Assembly (NCBI GenBank): GCA_964001305.1
Contig: CAXFAI010000001.1
Location: 1 to 64,000 of the forward strand
Direction: 5' to 3'
Length of the DNA stretch: 64,000 bases
Source of the DNA: CAJXMH01 sp964001305
GTDB lineage: Bacteria; Bacteroidota; Bacteroidia; Flavobacteriales_E; Vicingaceae
Positions 46,205 through 55,546 of the stretch are shown in pieces. The position numbers and the translations under genes were made by a program. Under the pieces are notes generated by a model. The model made no database searches. It was not told where the DNA came from and worked only from the letters and a program-made list of their open reading frames with translations. How positions within the stretch are numbered: the first letter of the stretch is position 1; each line of letters begins with the position of its first letter.

Positions 46205-46933
46205 ATGAAAAAAATTACACTAACCATTATTTGTGCATTATTTAGTCTGATCAGTTTTGGTCAAGATTATGAACTTGAAGCAGACCAGTTTGCTGGAGAA
46301 ATTGTTTTAAAGAATGGAAAAACCTTGATAGGTTACATTGACTTAAAAGGTGGAGACATGACACCTTGGGCAACTCAACAAAGTATTAAGTTTTTTACGG
46401 AAGAGGCTATTAAAGACGGTAAGTTAAAGGCCAATGAAATGGAAAAGTACAAGCCAAAGGATTTAAAAGAGTTTAGAGCTGGAGACAGATACTTTGTAAC
46501 ACTTAAAGTTTCGGCTTCAAAATTTACTACAGGTATTGGTTTACCTCAGTACAAGTTTGTAGAGTGTTTGGTAGAAGGCGATGTGAAGCTATTTAAATTG
46601 TATGAAGCCCCAGACCCTGCTGCTGTTAATATTGGTGAAGAGCAAATTGCAGCTTATGAAGCAGAATTAGAAAGAATGAGAAACGAGCCTGTACTATTAT
46701 TGCAAAAAGGTGACGATAAACTAACGCCAATTGGAAAAGTGGATTTAGCTGATTATTTAAAGGATTGTCCAGCAGTTCAAGAAAAATACACAAGTGGTGG
46801 TTATGGAGTTGAACCTTTTAATCCGGATGCAAAATCGAAGTTAGGTAAAATGATAGCCAACAAAGCCAATTCTGTGATGGCTGAAGATGTATTAGATCAG
46901 ATTATTACAGATTACAACAATTGCGAAAAATAA
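46205..46933 (+). CDS. Exported protein of unknown function
   Basis: This 242-residue protein has a signal peptide at 1-20 (ends SFGQ). The mature part starts with a beta stretch (FAGEIVLKNGKTLIGYID), then a helical central part with clustered Glu/Lys (GDRYFVTLKVSA, YKFVECLVEGDVKLF), and ends with a helix (MAEDVLDQIITDYNNC). The single Cys sits at the end. I recognise no family. The next gene starts at the base after its stop codon (TAAATG), so the two are one operon; the second has a TPR tail. A periplasmic role for the pair is plausible. Confidence 0.65.
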   Translation: MKKITLTIICALFSLISFGQDYELEADQFAGEIVLKNGKTLIGYIDLKGGDMTPWATQQSIKFFTEEAIKDGKLKANEMEKYKPKDLKEFRAGDRYFVTLKVSASKFTTGIGLPQYKFVECLVEGDVKLFKLYEAPDPAAVNIGEEQIAAYEAELERMRNEPVLLLQKGDDKLTPIGKVDLADYLKDCPAVQEKYTSGGYGVEPFNPDAKSKLGKMIANKANSVMAEDVLDQIITDYNNCEK

Positions 46934-47938
46934 ATGACGTTTAAGCGACTTTTAATCCTTTTTGGAATCAGTTGTATAGGCCTTTCTTCAAATGAAGTTT
47001 TGGCCCAGAAAGTAAAAAAAGAGGGTCTTGGTTATTTTAATTACTTAAAACCAAGGCTCTCTTCTGCTTTAGACGATGCAACACATTACTACCTAGATAT
47101 TGAACTTTCGAATGATGAATTATACCGTCAGAAGTTGATTGAAGATAAAATTAAGATCAACAAGTTCGAGAAGGCTACAGTAAATGACGACTATCAATTC
47201 ACCATTAAAATCATAGAATCACCTTTTAAGTTTGGTCGCTCTGAACGGAAAACATCAACCAAAAAAGTCTCTAAAAATGGAACCGAAAGTTCAGTTACGG
47301 AATATTACTTTACCGGAAGCCTTGGCTATTCTTATTCTTTAATTGTATTAGATGCAAATCAAGAAGAGATCTATCGTGAATTGATTCGTGGAAGTGTCAC
47401 AGCAAAAGGAAGAAGTTCTACAAGTTTAAGTACGGCACAAAAGAATTATTCATACGATAAATTAGCGGCAAAAGATAAAGTGGTAGATAATTTTATAGAC
47501 CGAGCGTCTTTCTTGTTTAACCAACAATTTACTGATACAGAGCAAAGTATCTCCGTTCGCATTCCTTATGTGGTTGAGAAAAAGTTTAGCTATCCAAATT
47601 TCTCCAAGGCAACAACCATTCTACAAGAGGTTCATGCCTCTACAGAAGAATCATATGGTTTAAATGAAAACCAACAAAACCAATTGCAAGAAGCCATTCA
47701 GTTATGGGAAACTGTAATAAGTGAGTTGGATGCAAGTGATAAAAAGGCAAAAGTAAATGCAGAAGTAGCTGCTGCTGCCTACTTCAATCAGGGTCTATCC
47801 TATTTTATGCAAAACAAATATGCAGAAGCAAAGCAAGCCTTTGTAAAATCAAATGAGCTAGATCAAGTCATGGGAAGTCTTGACAATTGGATAAAATTAA
47901 GTGGTGATTTCGAGGCGATAATAGCAAACCGAAAATGA
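46934..47938 (+). CDS. Exported protein with TPR-like tail, unknown function
   Basis: This 334-residue protein has a signal peptide at 1-25 (ends VLAQ). The body alternates strand and helix (ITSPFKFG-like stretches, IVLDANQEEIYRELIRGSV). The last 80 residues contain a TPR-like pair (AAAYFNQGLSYFMQNKYAEAKQAFVKSNELD, about 280-310). The start is the ATG directly after the stop of the 46205 gene, so translation is coupled. No named domain is assigned. It converges on the phosphotransferase gene at 47942 with 3 bp between the two stops; there is no terminator between. Confidence 0.65.
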   Translation: MTFKRLLILFGISCIGLSSNEVLAQKVKKEGLGYFNYLKPRLSSALDDATHYYLDIELSNDELYRQKLIEDKIKINKFEKATVNDDYQFTIKIIESPFKFGRSERKTSTKKVSKNGTESSVTEYYFTGSLGYSYSLIVLDANQEEIYRELIRGSVTAKGRSSTSLSTAQKNYSYDKLAAKDKVVDNFIDRASFLFNQQFTDTEQSISVRIPYVVEKKFSYPNFSKATTILQEVHASTEESYGLNENQQNQLQEAIQLWETVISELDASDKKAKVNAEVAAAAYFNQGLSYFMQNKYAEAKQAFVKSNELDQVMGSLDNWIKLSGDFEAIIANRK

Positions 47939-47941
47939 CTT

Positions 47942-48907
47942 TTAGTTTGTTTTTAAAATAAACTCTTTCAGTCTTGACTCGTGGTATAGGTCTAATTTAT
48001 AATGGTCCGGTGCCCATCCTTTTAAAAATCGGTAAAAATCTGCCCAAGCAAAAAAGTAGAGTCTCCTCCACTCTTTTTCTAAAGCCTTAAAATCTATTTT
48101 TTTGTTTTGTTCCCTAAGTGCGTTTTGCAGCAATTCAAAATATGTATCTAAAATTGCCTCTTCATCTAATTCAAAATCTTTAGGGCTTAGACAAGAACTC
48201 ATAAGATAGATTACATCTTTCATACCACAGCCACCACCTACATATTGAAAGTCAACGGCAGCCACATTCTCCAAATCTTCTGAAAAGCAAAAATTGGCCA
48301 CTTTGGCATCACCATGTACAAGAGTTTGATATTGAGCTTGGTTTAGCTGTTCATCTATATACGAGGCAGACTCTTTTAACCAACCCTTTTCCATTTTTTC
48401 TAATTCATCAGGCCGAGTATCTAAATGCCAATACGTACCAACATCCCATAATCCAATTGGTTTTGTACCCACGAAGCTTGCATGAAAATGTGCCAACCAC
48501 TTCAAACAAAGCTGTAATTCTTTAAAGTCCAGTTCTTTTTTACGTTTTGGGAATCCTGAAGCATCTAAATCTTCTAAGACTAGTATTTGTTCTGTTTTAT
48601 TTTCAATTGCTTCATAGAGTTTAGGTACCCTACAAGCATTAGAGCAATGCTTTTCAAATTCTCGATACCACTCCCACTCTACCTTGTAAGATTTCTTTTT
48701 CCTAAGATGTGACTTTTCAGTATTCCAGCCTCTAGGGTGCTGATTACTTTTTTGAGACGGAAAATTAATTTCTTTGACAATGACCGACTTTGAACGATCA
48801 CTATTTAAATAGTAGCGACTCAAAGTGCCATAGCCACCCCATAAGTCTTGAATAAGTTCTATCTGAGAAGGATTAACATCTAACAAATTTGAAATACTCG
48901 AATTCAT
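47942..48907 (-). CDS. Aminoglycoside/choline-kinase-like phosphotransferase
   Basis: This 321-residue cytosolic protein has the APH-type Brenner motif VHGDAKVANF (about 196-205) and the metal-binding Asp in AAVDFQYVGGG (about 215-222). An upstream SKSVIVKEI lysine region and EQILVLEDLD hinge complete the kinase fold. The GGGCGMKDVIYLM ending of the catalytic part is shared with ecdysteroid-kinase-like (EcKL/DUF1679) enzymes, which phosphorylate small alcohols. The substrate is unknown. It overlaps the DUF3820 gene by 4 bp (ATGA), so the two are cotranscribed. Confidence 0.8.
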   Translation of the reverse strand: MNSSISNLLDVNPSQIELIQDLWGGYGTLSRYYLNSDRSKSVIVKEINFPSQKSNQHPRGWNTEKSHLRKKKSYKVEWEWYREFEKHCSNACRVPKLYEAIENKTEQILVLEDLDASGFPKRKKELDFKELQLCLKWLAHFHASFVGTKPIGLWDVGTYWHLDTRPDELEKMEKGWLKESASYIDEQLNQAQYQTLVHGDAKVANFCFSEDLENVAAVDFQYVGGGCGMKDVIYLMSSCLSPKDFELDEEAILDTYFELLQNALREQNKKIDFKALEKEWRRLYFFAWADFYRFLKGWAPDHYKLDLYHESRLKEFILKTN

Positions 48908-49140
48908 TTTAAATTCTTATTCTTTAAAGGAGTAAGTAGATGCTCTAATCCATTGAGTTTAATCTCATACATGGTTTCAAGTAGCATACCTAATTTCCCT
49001 TTTGGAAAACCTTCACGTTTAAACCAAACTAAATAGGGTTCTGGTAAATCACACAACTTTCGACCTTTATATTTTCCAAATGGCATCTCCATCTTAACCA
49101 ATTGGCTTAACAGTTCAACTTGTGGTTTATTTGGATTCAA
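48904..49140 (-). CDS. DUF3820 family small protein
   Basis: This 78-residue protein has the family core MPFGKYKGRKLCDLPEPYLVW followed by FKREGFPKGKLGMLLETMYEI, matching DUF3820 proteins of about 70 residues. This fold is related to exonuclease-associated putative quorum-sensing-like modules; no activity is assigned. It lies first in a two-gene minus-strand unit, with its stop overlapping the kinase start by 4 bp. No signal peptide is seen. Confidence 0.85.
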   Translation of the reverse strand: MNPNKPQVELLSQLVKMEMPFGKYKGRKLCDLPEPYLVWFKREGFPKGKLGMLLETMYEIKLNGLEHLLTPLKNKNLK

Positions 49141-49220
49141 ATCAATTCAATTATGTTTGGTAAAACTAGCAAAAGCCTTAAGGACTTTAAATAACTTTAT
49201 CGCAAACATCTTTTATTCTA

Positions 49221-50048
49221 ATGAACAAAACTCTATTCCTAGCCCAGTTTTTAATTTTCCTTTCATTCAATATGATGGCACAAACCAATTGGTATGATGA
49301 AGTTGAAGAAGATTACGATACCAATAAATTTTCGATAGGCGTTAATTTAGCTGCTTATTTCCCCAATCAAAACACAGCCGAATTGTATGTTGGAGCGCCG
49401 TACTCAACCCCCTATGGCATTGAATATATCTTAAATCTACCCGCCTACAAACCTACTTTCGATAATTACTTTCAATACCCTTATGAGGTGGCTGAATATC
49501 CATTACTACCAAAATATAAAACCGCTTTTGAACTTGGATTGCATATGGCTTATCGAATTCAAAAGCGGATGCAACTCTTTATGGATTTCAATTTGACACA
49601 ATTGGATTTTGAACAAACATTTACCATGCAAATTGACGATCCTTACAATGGGATACCCGGTCCTACCTATCAGCTGTTTCCAATAATTGGTGAAGAAAAT
49701 CGCTTTTTCATCAATTTGGGTTTACAATATGAATATGTAAAGCAAGAGTTTTCAAGAGCCTATTTATCAGCTTTTGCGCAAGCAAACAATGTACAATTGC
49801 AACAAAATTACTTTGTGATCGATCAAGTTGAATACAATATATTCCACTATAACCCAAATACCTCAAGCCAACGTCCGGGTGGAAATAGTTTAGGGTTTGG
49901 ATTTGGTACAGGCTATAAATTTGCCATTCATGAAAGACTTTGGATTGACCTAATGTATCAATGCTATTATTCGGAAATCAAGTTAAATAATCGGTATGCT
50001 GAAACGGGCCTACAAAACAGCTTAGGTATGCGAATTATTTGGAATTAA
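49221..50048 (+). CDS. Probable outer-membrane beta-barrel protein
   Basis: This 275-residue protein has a signal peptide at 1-20 (ends MMAQ). Strand-like repeats with aromatic belts follow (FSIGVNLAAYFPNQ, FELGLHMAYRIQKRMQLFMDFNLTQL, FFINLGLQYEYVKQEF, LGFGFGTGYKFAIHERLWIDLMYQCYY), and the end is LGMRIIWN. The pattern fits a barrel of eight or ten strands; I recognise no named family. It is divergent from the DUF3820 gene (80 bp) and overlaps the convergent 50045 gene by 4 bp, so no terminator separates them. Confidence 0.65.
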   Translation: MNKTLFLAQFLIFLSFNMMAQTNWYDEVEEDYDTNKFSIGVNLAAYFPNQNTAELYVGAPYSTPYGIEYILNLPAYKPTFDNYFQYPYEVAEYPLLPKYKTAFELGLHMAYRIQKRMQLFMDFNLTQLDFEQTFTMQIDDPYNGIPGPTYQLFPIIGEENRFFINLGLQYEYVKQEFSRAYLSAFAQANNVQLQQNYFVIDQVEYNIFHYNPNTSSQRPGGNSLGFGFGTGYKFAIHERLWIDLMYQCYYSEIKLNNRYAETGLQNSLGMRIIWN

Positions 50049-50497
50049 TCATTTTTAACCAATAGCTTATAACTAATTCCAAATCCAAAAACGGGATCTG
50101 TATTTTGAGTGTAATCATATTTTGCAACTCCCATCGAAGGATCTAATATAATCCGATTGTTTTTACCTAGAGGAATCCTTCCGCCAAACATAAAAACACT
50201 TGCTGTTCCGTTATCACCTTGGTATTCGTTGCTCCCTATAGCTTCTAGTCGACTAAAACTTGCAAATAAGTGGATTAAGGAAATTTGAATTCCAATGTTT
50301 GTGTAATTATAGTCTTCAAATGCTCCAATGCCAAAAAGGATTCCATTTCCCTTGTATCCTAAAAGCAGTTTTCCACCTATTACACTATAATTAGGACCCA
50401 ACCCTCCTCCTAATTCAATTATACTTTTAGGTTTAGTTTGAGCTACTGAGCTCATTACACAACTAAAAAAAAGAGTTAATATGATTATTTTTTTCAT
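50045..50497 (-). CDS. Small exported protein, probable beta-barrel
   Basis: I start at the ATG at 50497 (MKKIIILTLFFS...), which begins a signal peptide ending VAQ. The frame from 50533 adds 12 residues with no signal character. The mature part of about 130 residues is strand-rich, with Gly-Tyr or Gly-Gly turns (IELGGGLGPNYSVIGG, GILFGIGAFEDYNYTNIGIQIS) and ends FGFGISYKLLVKND, like a small outer-membrane barrel. Function is unknown. It overlaps the 49221 gene end by 4 bp on the opposite strand. Confidence 0.55.
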   Translation of the reverse strand: MKKIIILTLFFSCVMSSVAQTKPKSIIELGGGLGPNYSVIGGKLLLGYKGNGILFGIGAFEDYNYTNIGIQISLIHLFASFSRLEAIGSNEYQGDNGTASVFMFGGRIPLGKNNRIILDPSMGVAKYDYTQNTDPVFGFGISYKLLVKND

Positions 50498-50542
50498 TTT
50501 CCACCGTTTTATTCGAATGTGCAAGATATTCAATTATTAACA

Positions 50543-50572
50543 TTGGCTAATCAATTATTTTTTTTAGATTAG
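50543..50572 (+). promoter_or_regulatory. Candidate promoter of the 50610 gene
   Basis: TTG (50543-50545), a 19-bp spacer and TAGATTAG (50565-50572) match the Bacteroidota TTG/TAnnTTTG pattern with one mismatch, 37 bp before the ATG. Confidence 0.35.
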
Positions 50573-50609
50573 ACTCGTTAAAACAATTATTCATCAAAAC
50601 CCATTTATT

Positions 50610-50909
50610 ATGAGTGTAAAAGCAAGCTTGGAAGAAAACAAACAACACATTTTAGACAGTTTACCAACTCAAGAATTGAAAGATCAATTTTTAGCTGAAT
50701 TAGATAAAGCTGAAGAACCCAATTTAAAGCCTAGTTTAGATGAGCAGCTGAAAGAAGCTACCGCACCTGATCATATATCTGAAGACATGTATGATGCTGT
50801 AAAAAAAGAAGTTGAGCAAGGTCAAGAAACGATGAAGATGAGTAAAGAAGAAGAAGATGCTGCAATCAAAGAAGCATTAAAAAATCCACCTAGCTCAGAA
50901 GGCGAATAA
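50610..50909 (+). CDS. Small acidic protein, unknown function
   Basis: This 99-residue protein is rich in Glu, Asp, Lys and Ala, predicted to be mostly helical (SLEENKQHILDSLPTQELKD, then EEEDAAIKEALKNPP), with no Cys, Trp, signal peptide or membrane segment. I recognise no family. The promoter-like elements and clear terminator (50930) on either side, with codon use like its neighbours, support a real gene. Confidence 0.6.
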   Translation: MSVKASLEENKQHILDSLPTQELKDQFLAELDKAEEPNLKPSLDEQLKEATAPDHISEDMYDAVKKEVEQGQETMKMSKEEEDAAIKEALKNPPSSEGE

Positions 50910-50929
50910 AAGTTAGAGACTTTAAAAGT

Positions 50930-50960
50930 AAAAGCCCACATTGTTTCTATGTGGGCTTTT
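50930..50960. terminator. Bidirectional intrinsic terminator
   Basis: AAAAGCCCACA / TGTGGGCTTTT, an 11-bp perfect stem with a 9-nt loop and A/T runs on both sides, lies between the convergent genes ending at 50909 and 50980. Confidence 0.88.
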
Positions 50961-50979
50961 CTTTTACGAGCAATTTTGT

Positions 50980-52554
50980 TTAGTTTGCTGTTTTCTTTAC
51001 TAGAACTCGCCAAATTTTATTACTAGCTGCAGACTTACCAGGTCCGTAAGTTGTTGGCGAAGCTTCAAATGCTTGAATACCTCCATAAATATATCCAATC
51101 ATAAACTCTTCATTGGGGTCAGATGGCTTAAAGGTTTTCTTAGAATCAATTAAGTCCGTTTCTTCTCCATTTAATTCATATTTAACCACATCAGATGAAT
51201 ATAAAAATGCGGCTTCAGCACCAAAATATTGTTCATTAAATGCATTAGGTATTGCTTCAAATTTTATTGCACCTGTTCCCACTTCTAAAACGGTATAGCC
51301 CAAAGTGTTAGTAAAACCTGAAAGTGCACTATCAGCCTGTCCATTTCCAATACCACCTGGTAAAAACGTATGAACTTCATTCATATCCGCATCGTAAATT
51401 CCAAAATCAGGACAAGAGTATACATTGTAATTTGCTTGACTGTACTTTGCTTCCGGAACGGAGTCAATTTGATTGGATAAATTCGGTTTAATATGAATCG
51501 CCGTGTTCCATGCAGTCAATGGTTTACTGTCGTCTTTTCTTGGTCTAAATACACCTCCATAAAAACTCAATCCTTCATTGATTGTTCCACTATTTGAATA
51601 CAAAGTCGGAACTATTGGACAATCTCTTCTTCTGAGTTGAGATTTTACATCTGCTTGAGCATAATCCGATTTTAATAAAGCCTTTACATCTGAAATAGTA
51701 TCAATATTTATGGCAGTAAGTGAAGCTGCAACATTATCATAATTCAATTGAAATGTATGAGCTCCCATAACATAAAACTGACTATTGCCAAAATTATGTC
51801 CACCAGCCAAGTAGAATGTATTATCAATAATAAATAACTCTCCACCAGTTACTGTAAAAGTAGAATCAGTTCCAAATCGAAATAATGCAGACCAGTCTTG
51901 AATTGAAATTTTATTTTCTTCTCCGCTAATTAACTTAACCATTGTTGGTATATGAATACGAGCCATTTGACTGTATGTCAAATAAGTGGCAGTATCTCTT
52001 TTTCCATTTTTATATTCAGGACCGTACCCGCCTACAACATATAAAAAATCCCCTTCTTGGGTAACTTGTGGATTAGAACTCGTAAAAATGGAAAGATAGT
52101 CAGGAATGAGCTGAGTATAATTGGATAATGTACCTCTTAACTCATCATTTGACTCAGCAAGGGTTTTCATTCCTGAAATCATATCATCAATACTCAGACT
52201 TTTTAAGGAATTGTCTCCAATATTGTACACATATAGGTTTTCATTGTAAGAACGAGGCACAAATGAACTATTGGCATAATCTCCATTCAAATTATGTAAG
52301 CCACCCTCATCGGCGGTTTTATTGGTTCTTCCTGAAAATAGAAGCCATTTATCTCCTTCTTGTGCATGAACAAATGATTGGAGTGCCGGAGCAGCATTCA
52401 AATCGTCTGCTGCTTCAATTCGCACACTGTAGCTGTAGCTGGAAGCTGCGTCTTCATTTTCAATTTGCTTATCCTTTTCTTCAGGTTTTGGGCAAGCAGT
52501 TAAGAGCAGCATACATGCAGCCCCCATTGATAGGTTTAAAACTTGTCGTTTCAT
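50980..52554 (-). CDS. Large lipoprotein of unknown function
   Basis: This 524-residue protein has a lipobox LLLTAC (Cys21) after a short signal segment, so it is a lipoprotein of the periplasm or outer membrane. The mature part has Kelch- or propeller-like blades with motifs such as DFLYVVGGYGPEY, TFYLAGGHNFG and GLSFYGGVFRPR, i.e. repeated V-V/L-A-G-G doublets. No catalytic motif is evident. The 158-bp upstream gap is AT-rich with a weak -7-like TATCTTCG. The terminator at 50930 lies 20 bp past the stop. Confidence 0.65.
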   Translation of the reverse strand: MKRQVLNLSMGAACMLLLTACPKPEEKDKQIENEDAASSYSYSVRIEAADDLNAAPALQSFVHAQEGDKWLLFSGRTNKTADEGGLHNLNGDYANSSFVPRSYNENLYVYNIGDNSLKSLSIDDMISGMKTLAESNDELRGTLSNYTQLIPDYLSIFTSSNPQVTQEGDFLYVVGGYGPEYKNGKRDTATYLTYSQMARIHIPTMVKLISGEENKISIQDWSALFRFGTDSTFTVTGGELFIIDNTFYLAGGHNFGNSQFYVMGAHTFQLNYDNVAASLTAINIDTISDVKALLKSDYAQADVKSQLRRRDCPIVPTLYSNSGTINEGLSFYGGVFRPRKDDSKPLTAWNTAIHIKPNLSNQIDSVPEAKYSQANYNVYSCPDFGIYDADMNEVHTFLPGGIGNGQADSALSGFTNTLGYTVLEVGTGAIKFEAIPNAFNEQYFGAEAAFLYSSDVVKYELNGEETDLIDSKKTFKPSDPNEEFMIGYIYGGIQAFEASPTTYGPGKSAASNKIWRVLVKKTAN

Positions 52555-52712
52555 CCGTAAAAAATTTAGTTAATAATTGTTTGTGCCGAAGATATAGCTT
52601 TCTTTCTGATTTACATTATGAAAAATTAAAAATGTAAATAAATGTTAACTCTAAAAAGTAGTAGTGATTAATATTTAAGATTTGAGTTAAAGTTACCCTT
52701 TAGAAACTTGAA

Positions 52713-53606
52713 TTAATCATAAAGCAACTCCTTCACTGCTTCAATATTATCTGTCTGCAAGTAATCTGGATTTAACTTCAATAGCTTTAAGTTACCACCC
52801 TTGCTTTTTGCCCCAAAAGTGATGATTTTGACTCCCTTTGCATGAGCCTTTGCTGTATTTTCTTTGCTCAATAGCTTGGACTTAACGGTCAGGATATTGA
52901 TACCTTTTTCTACTGCCCAACTCAAAGCATCATCAAAATCTGAAATAACCTCTAATGAAAGTTGATAAGGCATATTTAAAGACTTTGCCAATTCGATTCC
53001 TTCTCTAGTTACCCCAATTAAAAACAGCTTGCGTTTCGGATAGTCAATTTGACTTAAGTACACATCTAAATTTCGAATAAAATTTTCTTCATGGGCTCTA
53101 TTTTCAGGATATTCAAAACACATGCTGTAGGTTCGCATATCAAATTGCAAAATGGGCTTAATATCTTGTTTTGAAGCAATTTGAAACAATTCATCTAAAG
53201 TTAAAATAGACTCATCTTGAAACCAATCAAATGGAATTCCCAACTTGTACCTAGCGTCTTTTACTGCTGAGTAATTTTGAGAAGCAATGCAAGATTGAAG
53301 GTTAGTCATGCTTGCTAAATCATTATCATGATACAGCAAAAACTGACCATCTTGGGTCATTTGAATATCTACTTCTACACCTTCTGCACCGGTCTCTAAA
53401 GCTTTTAGTATTGAGCTTTTACTATTGGATGGTAAAGCTTGAAAAGGCATCCAACGGTGAAATCCTAAGCCACCATGACCAATAATAACCACTTTGCCTT
53501 CATTCAAATTTTGAATTTGAGAAGAATCAAAAGTATAACAAGATTGAAGGCTAAAAATCAAGCCAAAACCTAGTAGAAATTGAAGAAGTAATGAGTTAAA
53601 CTTCAT
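52713..53606 (-). CDS. Glycerophosphodiester phosphodiesterase, lipoprotein
   Basis: I start at the ATG at 53606; the first six residues of the longer frame lack signal character. Lipobox LQSC (Cys23) anchors it. The GDPD TIM-barrel motifs are present: HGG at 44-46 (usually HRG), EVD at 78-80 (EVEVDI with E78 and D80 as metal ligands), and HD at 93-94. The protein ends in the FGAK...LQTDN block of the family (about 260-285). It hydrolyses glycerophosphodiesters to an alcohol and glycerol-3-phosphate in the periplasm. It lies 26 bp downstream of typA on the same strand. Confidence 0.88.
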   Translation of the reverse strand: MKFNSLLLQFLLGFGLIFSLQSCYTFDSSQIQNLNEGKVVIIGHGGLGFHRWMPFQALPSNSKSSILKALETGAEGVEVDIQMTQDGQFLLYHDNDLASMTNLQSCIASQNYSAVKDARYKLGIPFDWFQDESILTLDELFQIASKQDIKPILQFDMRTYSMCFEYPENRAHEENFIRNLDVYLSQIDYPKRKLFLIGVTREGIELAKSLNMPYQLSLEVISDFDDALSWAVEKGINILTVKSKLLSKENTAKAHAKGVKIITFGAKSKGGNLKLLKLNPDYLQTDNIEAVKELLYD

Positions 53607-53632
53607 GCAAACGAAGTTAACCAAGAAGAGCT

Positions 53633-55435
53633 TTAAGCTTCCGATTTAGAAGCCCTTTTTCTATCATTTTCGTTTAATAACACCTTTCTTAAACGAATAG
53701 ACTCTGGCGTAACTTCAACGTACTCATCCTTTTGAATGTATTCCAAGGCTTCTTCAAGACTAAACTTAATTGCAGGTGCAATTCTTAGCTTATCATCCGC
53801 ACCAGCAGAACGCATGTTACTCATCTTTTTAGTCTTGGTAATATTTACCACCAAGTCCCCTGCTCTATTATTTTCACCAATTACCTGTCCTGTATAGATT
53901 TCTTCATTAGGGTGAACAAAGAATTTACCACGGTCTTGCAAGTTATTCAACGAATAAGGAATTGCTTTTCCTTGCTCCATTGAAATCAAAGATCCATTTT
54001 GTCTACCAGGAATTTCACCTTTTAAGGGTTGGAACTCCTTAAATCGATGTGACATGATGGCTTCTCCTGCAGTTGCCGTTAGTAAGTAATTTCGCAGTCC
54101 AATAATACCTCGGGAAGGAATTTCAAAATCCAAAATCATACGGTCACCTTTCGGCTCCATGTTCAACATTTCTCCCTTTCGTTGATTCACCATTTCAATT
54201 GCCTTTCCACTTACATCCTCTGGTAAGTCAATCGTTAATTCTTCAATCGGCTCGTGTTTAACTCCATCTATTTCTTTAATAATTACCTGAGGTTGACCAA
54301 TTTGAAGTTCATATCCTTCTCTACGCATGGTCTCAATTAAAACGGATAAATGAAGTACACCTCTTCCAAAAACATTAAAAGAATCTGCCGAATTGGTATC
54401 TACAACTCTCAAAGCAAGATTTCGTTCTAACTCTTTGGTTAATCTATCTTTTACATGACGTGAAGTCACAAACTTCCCTTCTTTACCAAAAAATGGTGAA
54501 TCATTAATGGTAAATAACATACTCATAGTTGGCTCGTCAATCGCAATACTTGGTAGTGCTTCCGGGTTTTCAGCATCCGCAATGGTATCCCCAATATCAA
54601 AGTTTTCTAAGCCAACTACTGCGCAAATATCTCCTGCTGTAACTTCTTCTACTTTTGCTTTTCCTAATCCTTCAAAAACATAAAGCTCTTTGATTTTAGC
54701 TTTTGTTTCCGTTCCATCTCTTTTTATCAACTTCACTTGTTGATTGGTTTTTAATGAACCTCTATGAAGTCTTCCAATAGCAATACGACCAATAAATGAA
54801 GAGTAATCAAGTGAAGTAATCAACATTTGAGAATTTCCTTCCGGTGGTTTTGGAGCAGGAATATGCTCTACAATAGCCTCCATTAGTGCACTAATATCTT
54901 GGGTTGGCTTTTGGTAATCATCACTCATCCAACCATTCTTTGCAGAACCAAAAAGGGTAACAAAATCCAATTGATCTTCTGTTGCTCCTAGGTTAAACAT
55001 CAAGTCAAACACCTTTTCTTGAGCAATATCAGGAGTGCAGTTTTCTTTATCTACTTTGTTTACCACAACAATTGGCTTTAGGCCTAATCCAATGGCTTTT
55101 TGCAATACAAATCGAGTTTGTGGCATTGGCCCTTCAAAGGCATCAACCAATAACAACACCCCATCAGCCATGTTTAATACACGTTCAACTTCACCACCAA
55201 AATCGGCGTGACCAGGTGTATCAATAATGTTGATTTTGGTGTCTTTGTAAAACACAGAAACATTCTTAGAAAGAATGGTAATACCACGTTCTTTCTCAAT
55301 GTCATTATTGTCCATGATTAACTCGCCAGGTGTTTCATGATCACTAAAAAGCTTTCCTGCTAAAAGCATTTTATCAACAAGCGTTGTTTTTCCGTGGTCA
55401 ACGTGAGCAATAATGGCAATATTTCTAATATTCAT
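53633..55435 (-). CDS. typA: Translational GTPase BipA/TypA
   Basis: The start is the ATG at 55435 (MNIRNIAIIA...), giving 600 residues, the usual BipA length; the longer frame from 55468 is unlikely. The G domain has the P-loop AHVDHGKT at 10-17, DTPGH at 72-76 and NKVD at 126-129. The elongation-factor-like domains II and III, a CTD with the glycine-rich G-R-Q-N-G-S region and a basic tail follow. BipA binds the 70S ribosome and helps growth at low temperature and under stress. A -7 box TACTTTTG lies at 55455-55462. Confidence 0.96.
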   Translation of the reverse strand: MNIRNIAIIAHVDHGKTTLVDKMLLAGKLFSDHETPGELIMDNNDIEKERGITILSKNVSVFYKDTKINIIDTPGHADFGGEVERVLNMADGVLLLVDAFEGPMPQTRFVLQKAIGLGLKPIVVVNKVDKENCTPDIAQEKVFDLMFNLGATEDQLDFVTLFGSAKNGWMSDDYQKPTQDISALMEAIVEHIPAPKPPEGNSQMLITSLDYSSFIGRIAIGRLHRGSLKTNQQVKLIKRDGTETKAKIKELYVFEGLGKAKVEEVTAGDICAVVGLENFDIGDTIADAENPEALPSIAIDEPTMSMLFTINDSPFFGKEGKFVTSRHVKDRLTKELERNLALRVVDTNSADSFNVFGRGVLHLSVLIETMRREGYELQIGQPQVIIKEIDGVKHEPIEELTIDLPEDVSGKAIEMVNQRKGEMLNMEPKGDRMILDFEIPSRGIIGLRNYLLTATAGEAIMSHRFKEFQPLKGEIPGRQNGSLISMEQGKAIPYSLNNLQDRGKFFVHPNEEIYTGQVIGENNRAGDLVVNITKTKKMSNMRSAGADDKLRIAPAIKFSLEEALEYIQKDEYVEVTPESIRLRKVLLNENDRKRASKSEA

Positions 55436-55454
55436 AGGGTCTAATTTGAGGCCG

Positions 55455-55462
55455 CAAAAGTA
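55455..55462 (-). promoter_or_regulatory. -7 box of typA
   Basis: On the minus strand TACTTTTG matches TAnnTTTG exactly and is followed by C-G-G, a common start region in Bacteroidota. It lies 19 bp before the start codon. No -33 TTG at standard spacing is clear. Confidence 0.5.
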
Positions 55463-55546
55463 CTGCAAATCTTTGGTTTAATCGTGTTGTTTTTAAGAAG
55501 ATATAATCAGCTAAAAAGATTAGTTAAGTTTGTTTAAAATAAATGC